A stretch of DNA of 22,175 nt from JBAYST01 sp041676005 (GCA_041676005.1 JBAYST010000013.1:1-22175); one strand, 5' to 3'; counted from the stretch's first letter, positions 13,794 to 22,142 are shown. The notes: generated by a model not told the origin, from the letters alone. Translations and numbers: made by a program.

Positions 13794-16409
13794 ATGAATG
13801 AAAATATTGATAAAAGTAAGGTCGCAATTGCCAGTCGTATATTTCTTGGACTTTTCCTCTGTTTGATTGCGACGATTCTCTTTCTCGACCTTGGTTATAT
13901 CGCCCGAACTTTAACTTTTCTTTTTACGATATCGTTCGGCTTTACGTCATATTTTTTCTATCTGTTGTTCTTTTTTCTTGGAATCTTTATTTTGCTCAGA
14001 TCAAAAAAAATAGAAATTCAACTAGCTCGTTACTTACCTGGAATTGTTTTAATATTGCTCGGAGTGAGTGCGTTGCTCAGTTATTTTTCTGATAAAGATT
14101 TCGCACTTTCACTGATTTTGCCAAAGATAAAAGAACTCTATCAATCAGGAAATTACTATTCTTCACAGTGGATTAGAAAAATTCCTTTTGTCTATCAATA
14201 TCTTGTCAATCCTGCTCTTAGTGTCGACGTCGGTGGTGGATTGATCGGTGATTTAGAACTCGCTAGTTTAAACGCTATTGGAGTCCCATACCTTTCACTT
14301 TCACTCATCATCACAATCATTACACTTGGCTTTGTCGCTCTTATTTTACCACTTGTGTTCGCTTTAAGAAAAAAACCTAAAACACAGAAAAAAATTAAAA
14401 AAAGAGTCATTTCCAAAGACGGAATTGAAGATATTGTCATCGACAACACCAAAGAGACGATTAAAAGCGCTTCTAAAAAACCTTCGAGCAGCAAAGATAA
14501 AACTTTTGTTATCAGTGAGATAGAGCAAAAAGGCGATGTTTACAAAGAAAAAGATTCTCAAGGTTCGCTCGACTTTGTCGAAACTAATTCAGCTCCAGTA
14601 GGAGGCTTTAAAAAAGCAATTTTTAAAAAACCAAATGATGATTTCTCTTTATCGCAAAAGACATCACCAACACCTAACGAGAAAGTTATAATCGGAGAAG
14701 ATGAAGAAGAAATCGAAGTTTTAAAACCAAAAGAAATCGTCAATGAACAGCTCTTTTTTGAGTTTGAAGAAAAAAAGGAAGAAGAAGAGATTTCAATTTC
14801 TCTTAAATCCGAATCTACGCAACCGACTAGAAAAGAAGAAGTTCTCGATGAAGCAAAAGAGAAAACCACTCTTTCCACTCAGAAAAAAACAAGGACTAAA
14901 TTCGTCCCTCCTGACAATTCGCTTTTAGCGACTTATGAAGTGATGGATGCCTCAAGTAAAAACAATTTGATCGCCGAACGAAGAAAAGACAAAATCAATG
15001 AAATTTTTGGGGATCTGAAAATCGGTGCGACTTGTGTCAGCTATGTCGTAGGACCTGCCGTCACTCGTTTTAATATTGCCTATGATAGTGCGGTTTCGAT
15101 TCGAGCAGTCGCTAATGCATTTGATGATATCCAACTTCGTCTAGGTGGTGTGGTTGGAAGATTCCAAGCAATTGTCGAAGGCGAGCCTTATAGTGGAATG
15201 GAATTACCTAATGCAGCGGTGACAATGGTCGGTTTTAAAGATGTTCTTGAAAACCTTCCACCCTATGAGACAAAACCGCTTTCTCTAGCTTTTGGAAAAG
15301 ATATTTCTGGAAAAATAATTTTCGCTGATCTCAATGAATTTCCCCATCTTTTAATTTCCGGAACGACCGGAAGTGGAAAATCGATTTTCATTCATTCGCT
15401 GCTCATGACTTTAATCATGAGAAATAATCCCGATGATTTAAAAATCGTTCTCATCGATCCTAAACGCGTTGAAATGGCGATGTATGCGGATGGACCGCAT
15501 TTGCTCTGTCCGATTATCACCGATGCTGGAAAAGCTAAAGTCGCCATGGAGAAACTCGATCATGAAATGGAACGCAGATATGGGATATTAGCAAAAACAA
15601 GAAACACCGATATGAAGTCATATCGAGAGTATTGTAAAACTCATGAAGATGCTGAATGGCTTCCTTATATAGTCGTCATTCTAGATGAATATGCTGATTT
15701 AGTCGATCGAGCAAAAGACATCCAACCATTCGTCGTCTCTATTGCTCAAAAAGCGCGCGCTGCAGGAATTCATATCGTGATTTCTACACAACGTCCTTCA
15801 ACAAACGTCATCACCGGTGTAATTAAGGGAAATCTTCCCACTCGGGTTGCTCTTATGACTTCTTCGGCAGTCGATTCGATTACAATCATCGGAGAAGGAG
15901 GAGCGGAGAAACTCCTTGGCCGAGGCGATATGCTCGTTCAGTCTCCCCTTATTTCTCGAACTGGCTGTGTGCGTTTGCAAGGTTGTTTTGTGTCAAATTC
16001 TGAAATCGTTCGTGTCGTCGAATATTTAAAAGAAAATTATAAGACCGATTTCAATCCGGAATTCCTCGATCTCATCGATCGTTCTAAAGAACTGACAACA
16101 CCAAATTTTTCTCCTTTAGGAGAAGGGACGGTTGCGGTCGATGAAAAATATGAATTAGTCAAAGAAACTGTCATGCAACAAGAGTATTCTTCAATTTCAC
16201 GAATTCAAAGAGAATTCGGCTTTGGTTTTTCTCGAGCGGGAAGAATATTTGCACTATTACAAAAAGAAGGGATTGTCGCTAGTGCTCCGGAAACACAAGG
16301 TTCCTCTAAAGGGTGCAAAGTTCTTGTACATGACAATTTTTATAATTATAACAATGAGAGCGGAAGTGAAGAACTGACGAACTCGGAAAGTGAAAGGGAA
16401 GATAATTGA
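13794..16409 (+). CDS. ftsK: DNA translocase FtsK/SpoIIIE
   Basis: FtsK/SpoIIIE is a hexameric, septum-located ATPase that pumps chromosomal DNA into daughter cells. The 871-residue protein has four predicted membrane helices in residues 1-190, then a charged linker rich in Lys and Glu (about 195-385). The motor domain follows, with Walker A GTTGSGKS (523-530), LIDPKRVEM, Walker B VVILDEYADL (D631, E632) and STQRPSTNVITGVIKGNLPTRVAL. The C-terminal gamma winged helix (SSISRIQREFGFGFSRAGRIF), which reads polar DNA sequences, is present but divergent from the usual LLQRRFRIGYNRAARL. The TGA overlaps the acpS start by one base, making ftsK the first gene of a five-gene operon. Confidence 0.95.
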   Translation: MNENIDKSKVAIASRIFLGLFLCLIATILFLDLGYIARTLTFLFTISFGFTSYFFYLLFFFLGIFILLRSKKIEIQLARYLPGIVLILLGVSALLSYFSDKDFALSLILPKIKELYQSGNYYSSQWIRKIPFVYQYLVNPALSVDVGGGLIGDLELASLNAIGVPYLSLSLIITIITLGFVALILPLVFALRKKPKTQKKIKKRVISKDGIEDIVIDNTKETIKSASKKPSSSKDKTFVISEIEQKGDVYKEKDSQGSLDFVETNSAPVGGFKKAIFKKPNDDFSLSQKTSPTPNEKVIIGEDEEEIEVLKPKEIVNEQLFFEFEEKKEEEEISISLKSESTQPTRKEEVLDEAKEKTTLSTQKKTRTKFVPPDNSLLATYEVMDASSKNNLIAERRKDKINEIFGDLKIGATCVSYVVGPAVTRFNIAYDSAVSIRAVANAFDDIQLRLGGVVGRFQAIVEGEPYSGMELPNAAVTMVGFKDVLENLPPYETKPLSLAFGKDISGKIIFADLNEFPHLLISGTTGSGKSIFIHSLLMTLIMRNNPDDLKIVLIDPKRVEMAMYADGPHLLCPIITDAGKAKVAMEKLDHEMERRYGILAKTRNTDMKSYREYCKTHEDAEWLPYIVVILDEYADLVDRAKDIQPFVVSIAQKARAAGIHIVISTQRPSTNVITGVIKGNLPTRVALMTSSAVDSITIIGEGGAEKLLGRGDMLVQSPLISRTGCVRLQGCFVSNSEIVRVVEYLKENYKTDFNPEFLDLIDRSKELTTPNFSPLGEGTVAVDEKYELVKETVMQQEYSSISRIQREFGFGFSRAGRIFALLQKEGIVASAPETQGSSKGCKVLVHDNFYNYNNESGSEELTNSESEREDN

Positions 16410-16723
16410 TGATTGGAATAGATTTAGTCGAAATTAAAAGAATTACCTTGACAGACAAATTCATTGCACACGTTCTATCGCCTCAAGAAATTGAAGTTTT
16501 TTCTGCTCGGAAGGACCAAATGCAATTCATCGCCGGTCGTTTTGCAGCAAAAGAAGCTTTTTTGAAAGCTCAGCAAAAAGCTTTATTTTCGATTCCTCTT
16601 AATCAAATTGAAGTGCTCAATAATAGCGACGGTTCGCCTTATATTGTGTGTCGAGGGACTAGATATGAGAATGTTTCGATTTCTCATGAAAGAGATTACG
16701 CAGTCGCGGTGGTAGAGATTTAA
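16409..16723 (+). CDS. acpS: Holo-[acyl-carrier-protein] synthase AcpS
   Basis: AcpS transfers 4'-phosphopantetheine from CoA to a serine of acyl carrier protein. The 104-residue length is near the usual 115-125. The family motifs are MIGIDLVEI, with the metal-binding D5, and GRFAAKEAFLKA, with E49. A C-terminal SISHERDYAVAVV strand completes the fold. The ATG at 16409 overlaps the ftsK TGA by one base and is preferred over a TTG one codon upstream at 16406, because it gives the canonical N-terminus and is preceded by AGGGAAG. Its product supports phospholipid synthesis, which fits plsC in the same operon. Confidence 0.95.
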   Translation: MIGIDLVEIKRITLTDKFIAHVLSPQEIEVFSARKDQMQFIAGRFAAKEAFLKAQQKALFSIPLNQIEVLNNSDGSPYIVCRGTRYENVSISHERDYAVAVVEI

Positions 16724-16724
16724 G

Positions 16725-18887
16725 ATGAAAGCGCCTGTGTTTATCAGTTCTAAGATAATGACTTTGAGAAAGATCGAAGTCCTTATTTTTGGAATTAGTA
16801 CAAAATCGATTAAAAATAAAATTTCTCTATTCAAAGATGAAAAACATGCTGTTGCTTATGAAATCGTTGAAGAGCGAAATGAAAATAAGGTAATTCGTTT
16901 AACTTTAAAACTTGCAGAAGACATTGTTTTTGGTAGTGCCTATGAAGTTATCGTCTCTCAAGTAGGAAGAGCTTTTGTCGATGTGACTGACGCTGTTGAC
17001 TTCGATTGCTTTGAAGAAGCTTTTAATTACGATGGTGATGATTTAGGACCAACATATACAAAAGAATATACGGATTTCGCACTTTGGGCTCCTTTGGCAA
17101 GCGATGTGATGATCTTCATTAAGCTCGGCGATAAACAAGCGATTAAACAGCTGCGAAGAAGCGAAAAAGGAGTTTATCGAATTCGACTTCAAGGCGATTT
17201 AGAAAATGCCGCATATCACTACTTAGTCACCAATTCTGGGGTGCAGAGAATTGCTAAAGATCCCTATGCAAAAAGCGTCACTTTAAATAGCGAATACTCT
17301 GCAGTAATAAATCTAGACAATGTAAAGAAAATGGATAAAAAAGTTAGATTTAATCCTAATATTTCGAAATTGGAAAGTATCATCTATGAACTCAGTGTCC
17401 GTGACTTCACCATCCAAAGATCAAATGATGTTTTGGCCCATGGCAAATTTTTGGGTTTGGTCGAAGAAAATCGCTTGACACTGAAGGGCGAAAAAGCTGG
17501 TTTAGATTATTTATCCGACCTCGGGATCACACATGTGCAACTTCTCCCAGTTTTAGATTTTGCAGGAGTCGACGATCTAGATATTCGTCAATCTTATAAC
17601 TGGGGGTATGACAACATCTCCTTTTTTGCTCTTGAAGGTTCCTATGCGGTAGATCCGATTAAACCGAGTGCTCGTCTTCTTGAATTCAAGGAGATGGTCA
17701 ACAAACTCCATGATAAAAAACTCGGAGTCATTTTAGATGTCGTTTATAATCACGTCTTCAATTACGAAAACTCTGATCTAGAAAAAATTGTTCCTTCTTA
17801 TTTCTTTAGGAGAAATAATGATGGAGAAATATCTAATGGTTCTCAGTGTGGAAACGATTTTGCAAGCGAACGATTTATGGGAAGAAAGCTGATTGTCGAT
17901 TCTGCATATTATTTAGTCGAGATGTTTGATGTTGATGGTTTTAGATTTGACCTTTTAGGTCTGATCGATAAAAAAACGATCGATGAACTCAAAACAAAAA
18001 TTTTAAAGATCAAACCTTCTGCGATTTTTTACGGTGAAGGATGGAACATTCTCACTCCTTTAGAAGAAAAAGAAAAAGTGACGATTGAAAACGCCTTTAT
18101 CAATCCTGATTTTTCATTTTTTAATGATACATTTAGAGACATCATCAAAGGATCTGCATTTGATGTCAGCCAAAAAGGCTACATCGGTGGAGAAGAATCT
18201 TATAAAAGCGGAGTGATCTATTCGATGTTGGGCTCTTCTTATAAAACGATTTACGGACCGCGTTTTTTATCTCCTGAACAATCGATCAACTATGTTGAAT
18301 GTCATGATAATCACACACTGTTTGATAAACTCGTCGCCTCTAATCCAGAAGAAGATGAAGAAACGATTTTAAAAAGAGTTCGATTAGGCAATGCTTTAGT
18401 GCTTTTAGCACTCGGTGTTCCTTTCATTCATATGGGGCAAGAAATCGGTTTAACTAAATATGGACAAAATAATACCTACAATTTTTTAGACAGATTCAAT
18501 CAAATGGACTATAAGATGGTAGAAAGACGCCAAGAAATGGTTCAAGAATTGAAAAGTTTGATTGCGCTTAGGAAGATGATTACTTTTTACAAAGAAAAAG
18601 AAGTTTCTAAAATTCTTCCGACTTTTACTTTTGCAGAGTTAGATCATGGAGCGTTGGTCATCAAAAAAGAAAATGCGGTGGTCGGAAAATTAAAAGGTGA
18701 TTTGCTCTTTGTCATCAATCCCTCCACTGAGACACTTTTTTATAATCTAAAAGACTATTACTGTCTATTGTCTGCTTATGAAGGCGAAGCTCTCTGTGAC
18801 CTTGTTTCGACGAGGAATTTGACAATTCCACCTATTTCTTATCGTGTTTTGCTCAAAACAAATCCAAAAAAAGAAAGAGGGAAGTAA
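16725..18887 (+). CDS. pulA: Type I pullulanase (cytosolic debranching enzyme)
   Basis: Type I pullulanases hydrolyse alpha-1,6 branches of pullulan, glycogen or branched maltodextrins. The 720-residue protein has an N-terminal all-beta region, a CBM48-like domain (about 105-195, YTDFALWAPLASDVMIFI) and a GH13 barrel. The pullulanase signature YNWGYD is present. The four GH13 regions are DVVYNH, GFRFDLLG with nucleophile D409, YGEGW with acid/base E438, and VECHDN with D528; all catalytic residues are intact. No signal peptide or sortase signal is seen, so it should act in the cytosol on stored glycogen or imported oligosaccharides. It starts one base after the acpS stop, with a GGTGGTAGAG region upstream of the ATG. 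The link to ftsK, acpS and plsC is probably one of convenience rather than pathway. Confidence 0.93.
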   Translation: MKAPVFISSKIMTLRKIEVLIFGISTKSIKNKISLFKDEKHAVAYEIVEERNENKVIRLTLKLAEDIVFGSAYEVIVSQVGRAFVDVTDAVDFDCFEEAFNYDGDDLGPTYTKEYTDFALWAPLASDVMIFIKLGDKQAIKQLRRSEKGVYRIRLQGDLENAAYHYLVTNSGVQRIAKDPYAKSVTLNSEYSAVINLDNVKKMDKKVRFNPNISKLESIIYELSVRDFTIQRSNDVLAHGKFLGLVEENRLTLKGEKAGLDYLSDLGITHVQLLPVLDFAGVDDLDIRQSYNWGYDNISFFALEGSYAVDPIKPSARLLEFKEMVNKLHDKKLGVILDVVYNHVFNYENSDLEKIVPSYFFRRNNDGEISNGSQCGNDFASERFMGRKLIVDSAYYLVEMFDVDGFRFDLLGLIDKKTIDELKTKILKIKPSAIFYGEGWNILTPLEEKEKVTIENAFINPDFSFFNDTFRDIIKGSAFDVSQKGYIGGEESYKSGVIYSMLGSSYKTIYGPRFLSPEQSINYVECHDNHTLFDKLVASNPEEDEETILKRVRLGNALVLLALGVPFIHMGQEIGLTKYGQNNTYNFLDRFNQMDYKMVERRQEMVQELKSLIALRKMITFYKEKEVSKILPTFTFAELDHGALVIKKENAVVGKLKGDLLFVINPSTETLFYNLKDYYCLLSAYEGEALCDLVSTRNLTIPPISYRVLLKTNPKKERGK

Positions 18888-18893
18888 TGCTTT

Positions 18894-19175
18894 ATGATCA
18901 GCGATATTGTCGTGACCGGAACTTTAGGTAAGAAAATCAATTCCTATTTGCGAGAACTCATCATCGAGAATTTTAACAATCTAACTGCAAAGAAAGAGAA
19001 TTTCATTATTCCTATTGCAGATTGGTTTAAAAATGAGAACGGAAAATTCCATAATTTAAAAGAAGGAACTTTCGTTTTTATTCGTGGAAGAATCGAATCA
19101 GAAGCTAAAATAGGTTTATATGTTGTAGCCGAAACACTTGAAATTTATTCACATGGTCACGTATCATCTATGTAA
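18894..19175 (+). CDS. Small SSB-like OB-fold protein (uncertain)
   Basis: A 93-residue protein I do not firmly recognise. The start ISDIVVTGTLGKK and the later IPIADWF, LKEGTFVFIRGRIES and LYVVAETLEIY follow the strand order of a short single-stranded-DNA-binding OB fold. In SSB these positions are: initial strand with a glycine turn, AW/DF strand, KG-x-x-V-x-V-x-GR strand, and a final VVAE strand. It lacks the glycine- and glutamine-rich tail and acidic tip that recruit partners in true SSB. Length is about two thirds of a normal SSB. AGAGGGAAG lies about 10 nt before the ATG, and the gene begins 6 nt after pulA. It could be an SSB paralogue or an unrelated OB protein. Confidence 0.6.
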   Translation: MISDIVVTGTLGKKINSYLRELIIENFNNLTAKKENFIIPIADWFKNENGKFHNLKEGTFVFIRGRIESEAKIGLYVVAETLEIYSHGHVSSM

Positions 19176-19180
19176 AGATT

Positions 19181-19966
19181 ATGAGTGGATTGAGAAGATT
19201 TTTTATACCAGGATGTAAAGCGGGTGCAAGAATATTGCACAACTATTTTTCAAAAATGAAAAAATATGCCCGGCATCCAGAAAAATACCCAATCGAAGAA
19301 AGATCGCTAAACGGAAAAATTTTAGCGGCTAAAGTAAGTAATGATCTATCTGTTATCACTTATATTGAAGGTTTAGAAAATATTCCTAATGATCAATTTT
19401 CTTATTTCGTCGGGAATCATTTAAGCGAATTCGATCCGTTTATTCCTTTTGCGATGCTTGATAAACCAGTCTCTTATATCGGAAAATATGAAATTCGTAA
19501 TTTTCCATTTGTTGGAACTTTTCTTAAAAGTTTAAGTGGTGAATTTATGGATCGCAAAGATTTAAAGCAATCACTAAAAGTCATGGGGCGAATCGAAGAA
19601 GACTTGAAAAAGCAAACAAAAAACTGGGTTATTTTTCCTGAAGGTACTAGAAATAAAGATTCAAGAAGTTTATGTTTAAATTTTCACCACGGAACTTTTA
19701 GACCTCCGATGAGAGCAGGCGTTCCAATCGTGCCTTTTGTTATTATTGGAACAGACCGAGTTTTCAGGTCTAACCCGATTTATAAAAAATGTCCAATTTC
19801 TGTTAAGATTTTAAAGCCGATTACTTTTAATGAATATAAAAATATGACAAGTCAAGAATTGGCTAGTGAAGTCCGAACTCGTATTCAGCGCGTTCTTTCA
19901 TTTGAAATGAGAGAAAAAGATCATTTGAAAATGAAAGAATTAAATCCTAACTATCATCCATTTTAA
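19181..19966 (+). CDS. plsC: 1-acyl-sn-glycerol-3-phosphate acyltransferase (PlsC family)
   Basis: PlsC acylates lysophosphatidic acid to phosphatidic acid at the membrane. The four acyltransferase motifs are present: NHLSEFD (catalytic H80 and D85), a KYEIRNFPFVGTF region with the SGEFMDRKDL block, FPEGTR (E154) and GVPIVPFVIIGTD. The 261-residue length is typical. There is an N-terminal extension of about 60 residues with aromatic and basic residues but no clear membrane helix. The gene starts 5 nt after the OB-fold gene. No strong Shine-Dalgarno is seen, so translation may rely on coupling. It ends the ftsK operon, followed by a terminator. Confidence 0.92.
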   Translation: MSGLRRFFIPGCKAGARILHNYFSKMKKYARHPEKYPIEERSLNGKILAAKVSNDLSVITYIEGLENIPNDQFSYFVGNHLSEFDPFIPFAMLDKPVSYIGKYEIRNFPFVGTFLKSLSGEFMDRKDLKQSLKVMGRIEEDLKKQTKNWVIFPEGTRNKDSRSLCLNFHHGTFRPPMRAGVPIVPFVIIGTDRVFRSNPIYKKCPISVKILKPITFNEYKNMTSQELASEVRTRIQRVLSFEMREKDHLKMKELNPNYHPF

Positions 19967-19981
19967 TAAAAAGCAAAAAAG

Positions 19982-20008
19982 AAAACCACCTATAAATAGG
20001 TGGTTTTT
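19982..20008. terminator. Bidirectional terminator between plsC and the lipoprotein gene
   Basis: Stem AAAACCACCTA (19982-19992) with TAGGTGGTTTT (19997-20007) around TAAA. It is followed by T on the plus strand, and on the minus strand by a T-rich run (complement of 19967-19981). The two converging genes end on either side. Confidence 0.9.
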
Positions 20009-20032
20009 AGAACTATTTTATGAAACTATAGC

Positions 20033-21598
20033 TTAAAGCCAAATTTCAAGAGTAACAATTCCGTAGTCGGCTAATTGACTGAGGTCAATCCAAACTTCTT
20101 CGCCTGAGTCTTCATTGAAATATCCCCACTGTTCGTATTCGTCATCGTAGCCTAATGCTTCAAATCCAGTGGCTTCTAAATCAGTACCAAAATCATAGGT
20201 TGAGCCAGGAATTGTATAAACATCGATGAAAAACACACCGTAATCTTCGGCGTAGGAATCATCAAGGACAAAACCTTCAGCGTCAGGATCGTTATAAAGT
20301 GGTAGTGCACTGATAAATTCTTCATCTAAAAGTGCAGAAGCAGAAGCTTCAAGTTGTGCAATTACGGTCTCCCAAGACACTAAATCTGCTTCAGGAACAA
20401 CAGCAGAAATCCAAATATTAACGTAGTTTCCGACATTTTCAAGTTCGATAACACCAAGTAGATCATCACCATCACTTAATGTAAAGGCAACATAACCGTC
20501 TTCTTCGTCGTCGATTACCCAGCCATTAACATCGTCAAGAATTCTTTCACTTAAAATGACAAAATCGGCATCGGCATCATCACTATAAGCAGTGATCAAT
20601 AATCCGATGAGGAAACCAGGTTCTTCTTCCACATAGGCAAGTTCAACAACGTAATTAAAAATCTCAGTGCCAGCTTTGCTTAAATCAGGTAATTGAATAG
20701 CGAAGAGTTCATCGAGGAATAGTCCTGGGACCACTTCAATGTCTCCCCAATCAGCGAAAACTCCTTCAACCTCTTCAAATCCAGCGGACAATTGAGGTCC
20801 ATAAGGTCCAAAGACGAATCCGATTTCTCCATCTTGCCAATAAACAGGCGCGCAGAAATCGAACGCATCACCAACAGCAGCTGGTGTAGGCGTGGTGTCT
20901 TCGGCTCCGCCATTAACGTCAGCAAAGAAATCGTTGACGATCTCAGCTTGTGCTTCTGACATCGCAGGAACGACAACTGGAATAGCGATTGGACTATTAG
21001 CATCCAATTTTTCACCACGGAAGGCGACCTTGAACTCAGTTGGTGTGTCAGCAACAACTGTTCCTGGAAGAGTGACTAATTGTAGTGATGTACCCCACAT
21101 TAGCATTCCAGATGTACGACGAACTGCAATAGCGTCAAATCCAGCACGTGATAAAGCACCATAGCCATAAACATCGCCTTTGCCTTTGGAAGTTGCTTCA
21201 TCAACAGCGTATTCAAGAACTGCGTCTTTAATGACGGGACGTCCATCAATATCACCGACAACGCCTTCGACGTTAAGAATGTCTTTCCATCCAAATGTGA
21301 CTGGTTCGGCAGTGATGACCTCAACAGCGCTGATGCCATCAAGTGATTCACCAAAGGTTTGCTGAACGATTAAACTATTGCCATAAACATTATTGACAAC
21401 CGCATCAGTAATTTTTACTTTTACGCCATCTTGAACCGTTTTTTCTTCTTCGGAATCCCATTCAGTAGCTTGCGCAATCGTTAAAGAAATAGCTTCTGGC
21501 GGTTCGATTATAGATGATGAAGGGGTAGGATCATCACATGAAGCAAACGACAACACCAGACCGACAAGTGCAAGCGATTTTAGTAAACTTTTTTTCAT
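20033..21598 (-). CDS. Large acidic surface lipoprotein of unknown function
   Basis: A 521-residue protein I cannot assign to a family. MKKSLLKSLALVGLVLSFASC is a lipoprotein signal with C21 as the lipidated cysteine, followed by a short Asp/Pro/Ser linker. Residues about 45-135 (VKVKITDAVVNNVYGNSLIV, then KDILNVEGVVGDIDGRPVIKD) have the alternating-strand, glycine-turn character of an OB-like domain. The remainder is very acidic and appears to contain about two or three related beta-rich units. These end in similar segments, for instance GYVAFTL...GVIELENVGNYVNIWISAV and WGYFNED...WIDLSQLADYGIVTLEIWL. There is one cysteine after C21 (in DAFDFCAPVYW). The ATG has an AAGGAG site 6 nt upstream. 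It stands alone on the minus strand, converging on plsC. A role in surface binding or interaction is plausible but unproven. Confidence 0.8.
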   Translation of the reverse strand: MKKSLLKSLALVGLVLSFASCDDPTPSSSIIEPPEAISLTIAQATEWDSEEEKTVQDGVKVKITDAVVNNVYGNSLIVQQTFGESLDGISAVEVITAEPVTFGWKDILNVEGVVGDIDGRPVIKDAVLEYAVDEATSKGKGDVYGYGALSRAGFDAIAVRRTSGMLMWGTSLQLVTLPGTVVADTPTEFKVAFRGEKLDANSPIAIPVVVPAMSEAQAEIVNDFFADVNGGAEDTTPTPAAVGDAFDFCAPVYWQDGEIGFVFGPYGPQLSAGFEEVEGVFADWGDIEVVPGLFLDELFAIQLPDLSKAGTEIFNYVVELAYVEEEPGFLIGLLITAYSDDADADFVILSERILDDVNGWVIDDEEDGYVAFTLSDGDDLLGVIELENVGNYVNIWISAVVPEADLVSWETVIAQLEASASALLDEEFISALPLYNDPDAEGFVLDDSYAEDYGVFFIDVYTIPGSTYDFGTDLEATGFEALGYDDEYEQWGYFNEDSGEEVWIDLSQLADYGIVTLEIWL

Positions 21599-21632
21599 AT
21601 TTTTCTCCTTTCTCTTTGAAATTAAAGTTTGG

Positions 21633-21665
21633 ATATAATTTATAACTTTCTGTAATACATTACAA
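21633..21665 (-). promoter_or_regulatory. Possible promoter and operator of the lipoprotein gene
   Basis: On the minus strand TTGTAA (21665-21660) is followed at 17 bp by TAAATT (21642-21637). The alternative TATAAA is at 15 bp. The -35 box lies inside an inverted repeat TGTAAT-AC-ATTACA (21651-21664), a layout suited to a repressor, which is inferred only. Confidence 0.4.
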
Positions 21666-21808
21666 GTAATTTATTTTTCACTTCTTAAAAAGAAAACTTA
21701 GAATTACTTTCTGAAATACGAAGAATAACAATTTTCGATTATTAATTTAGGCAATTTCTCAAATATATTTGAAGTCTTTTTATATGAAAATAACATTCCT
21801 TTTTATTG

Positions 21809-21830
21809 TTCGTTAACGAAAAGTTTCGTT
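21809..21830. repeat. Overlapping palindromes with TTCGTT/AACGAA half-sites
   Basis: TTCGTTAACGAA (21809-21820) is a perfect 12-bp palindrome. AACGAAA-AG-TTTCGTT (21815-21830) is a second inverted repeat sharing the middle half-site. A further AACGAA occurs at 21875-21880. The layout suggests a cooperative protein-binding site; function unknown. Confidence 0.55.
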
Positions 21831-22089
21831 CTTTAACATTGCGATATCTTGAATTTAAATCATTTAAAAGCTGAAACGAAAACATTTATTTTTTAAAAAA
21901 GGAAACGCAGATTTTGATTATTTATGATAGTTTAAATTTATAAGCGTAAATAACCGGTCTTAAAACTTTCACTCAGGAATAATCTCAATAACGAGCTTTT
22001 GTTTCGAATTAGACGTAATTAGCATTTTTAACGTGGAAAATTGAAAATCTACCTTTTTTATCGGTTTTTGCAGTGTTTTTTTCTAGAAT

Positions 22090-22142
22090 TTACCTTTTCT
22101 ATTTTGAAACTCGTTATGGTAAACGATAGAAAGGAAAGGTAA
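22090..22142. repeat. Bulged inverted repeat TTACCTTTTCTAT / ATAGAAAGG(A)AAGGTAA
   Basis: The left arm (22090-22102) and the right arm (22126-22142) pair with a 4-nt insertion on the right. A related direct copy, TACCTTTTTTAT, is at 22050-22061, 41 bp upstream of the matching 22091-22102 copy. The right arm overlaps the possible -10 at 22127-22132. Confidence 0.45.

Noticed and set aside
14195..14928. Open frames in other frames across the ftsK linker (antisense 14195-14494, 14364-14561 and 14558-14878; plus-strand 14743-14928)
   Set aside because: The low-complexity Lys/Glu linker yields serine- or lysine-rich shadow frames without start signals.
16406..16408. TTG start for acpS
   Set aside because: The ATG at 16409 gives the normal MIGIDLVEI start and couples to the ftsK TGA.
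18887..18931. A 14-codon frame starting at the ATG that overlaps the pulA stop
   Set aside because: It ends after 14 codons, in a different frame from the OB-fold gene, and has no support beyond a chance TAATG.
20680..21365. Open frames overlapping the lipoprotein gene on both strands
   Set aside because: They are out-of-frame products of its biased codon use; the lipoprotein has a signal peptide, Shine-Dalgarno and full-length frame.
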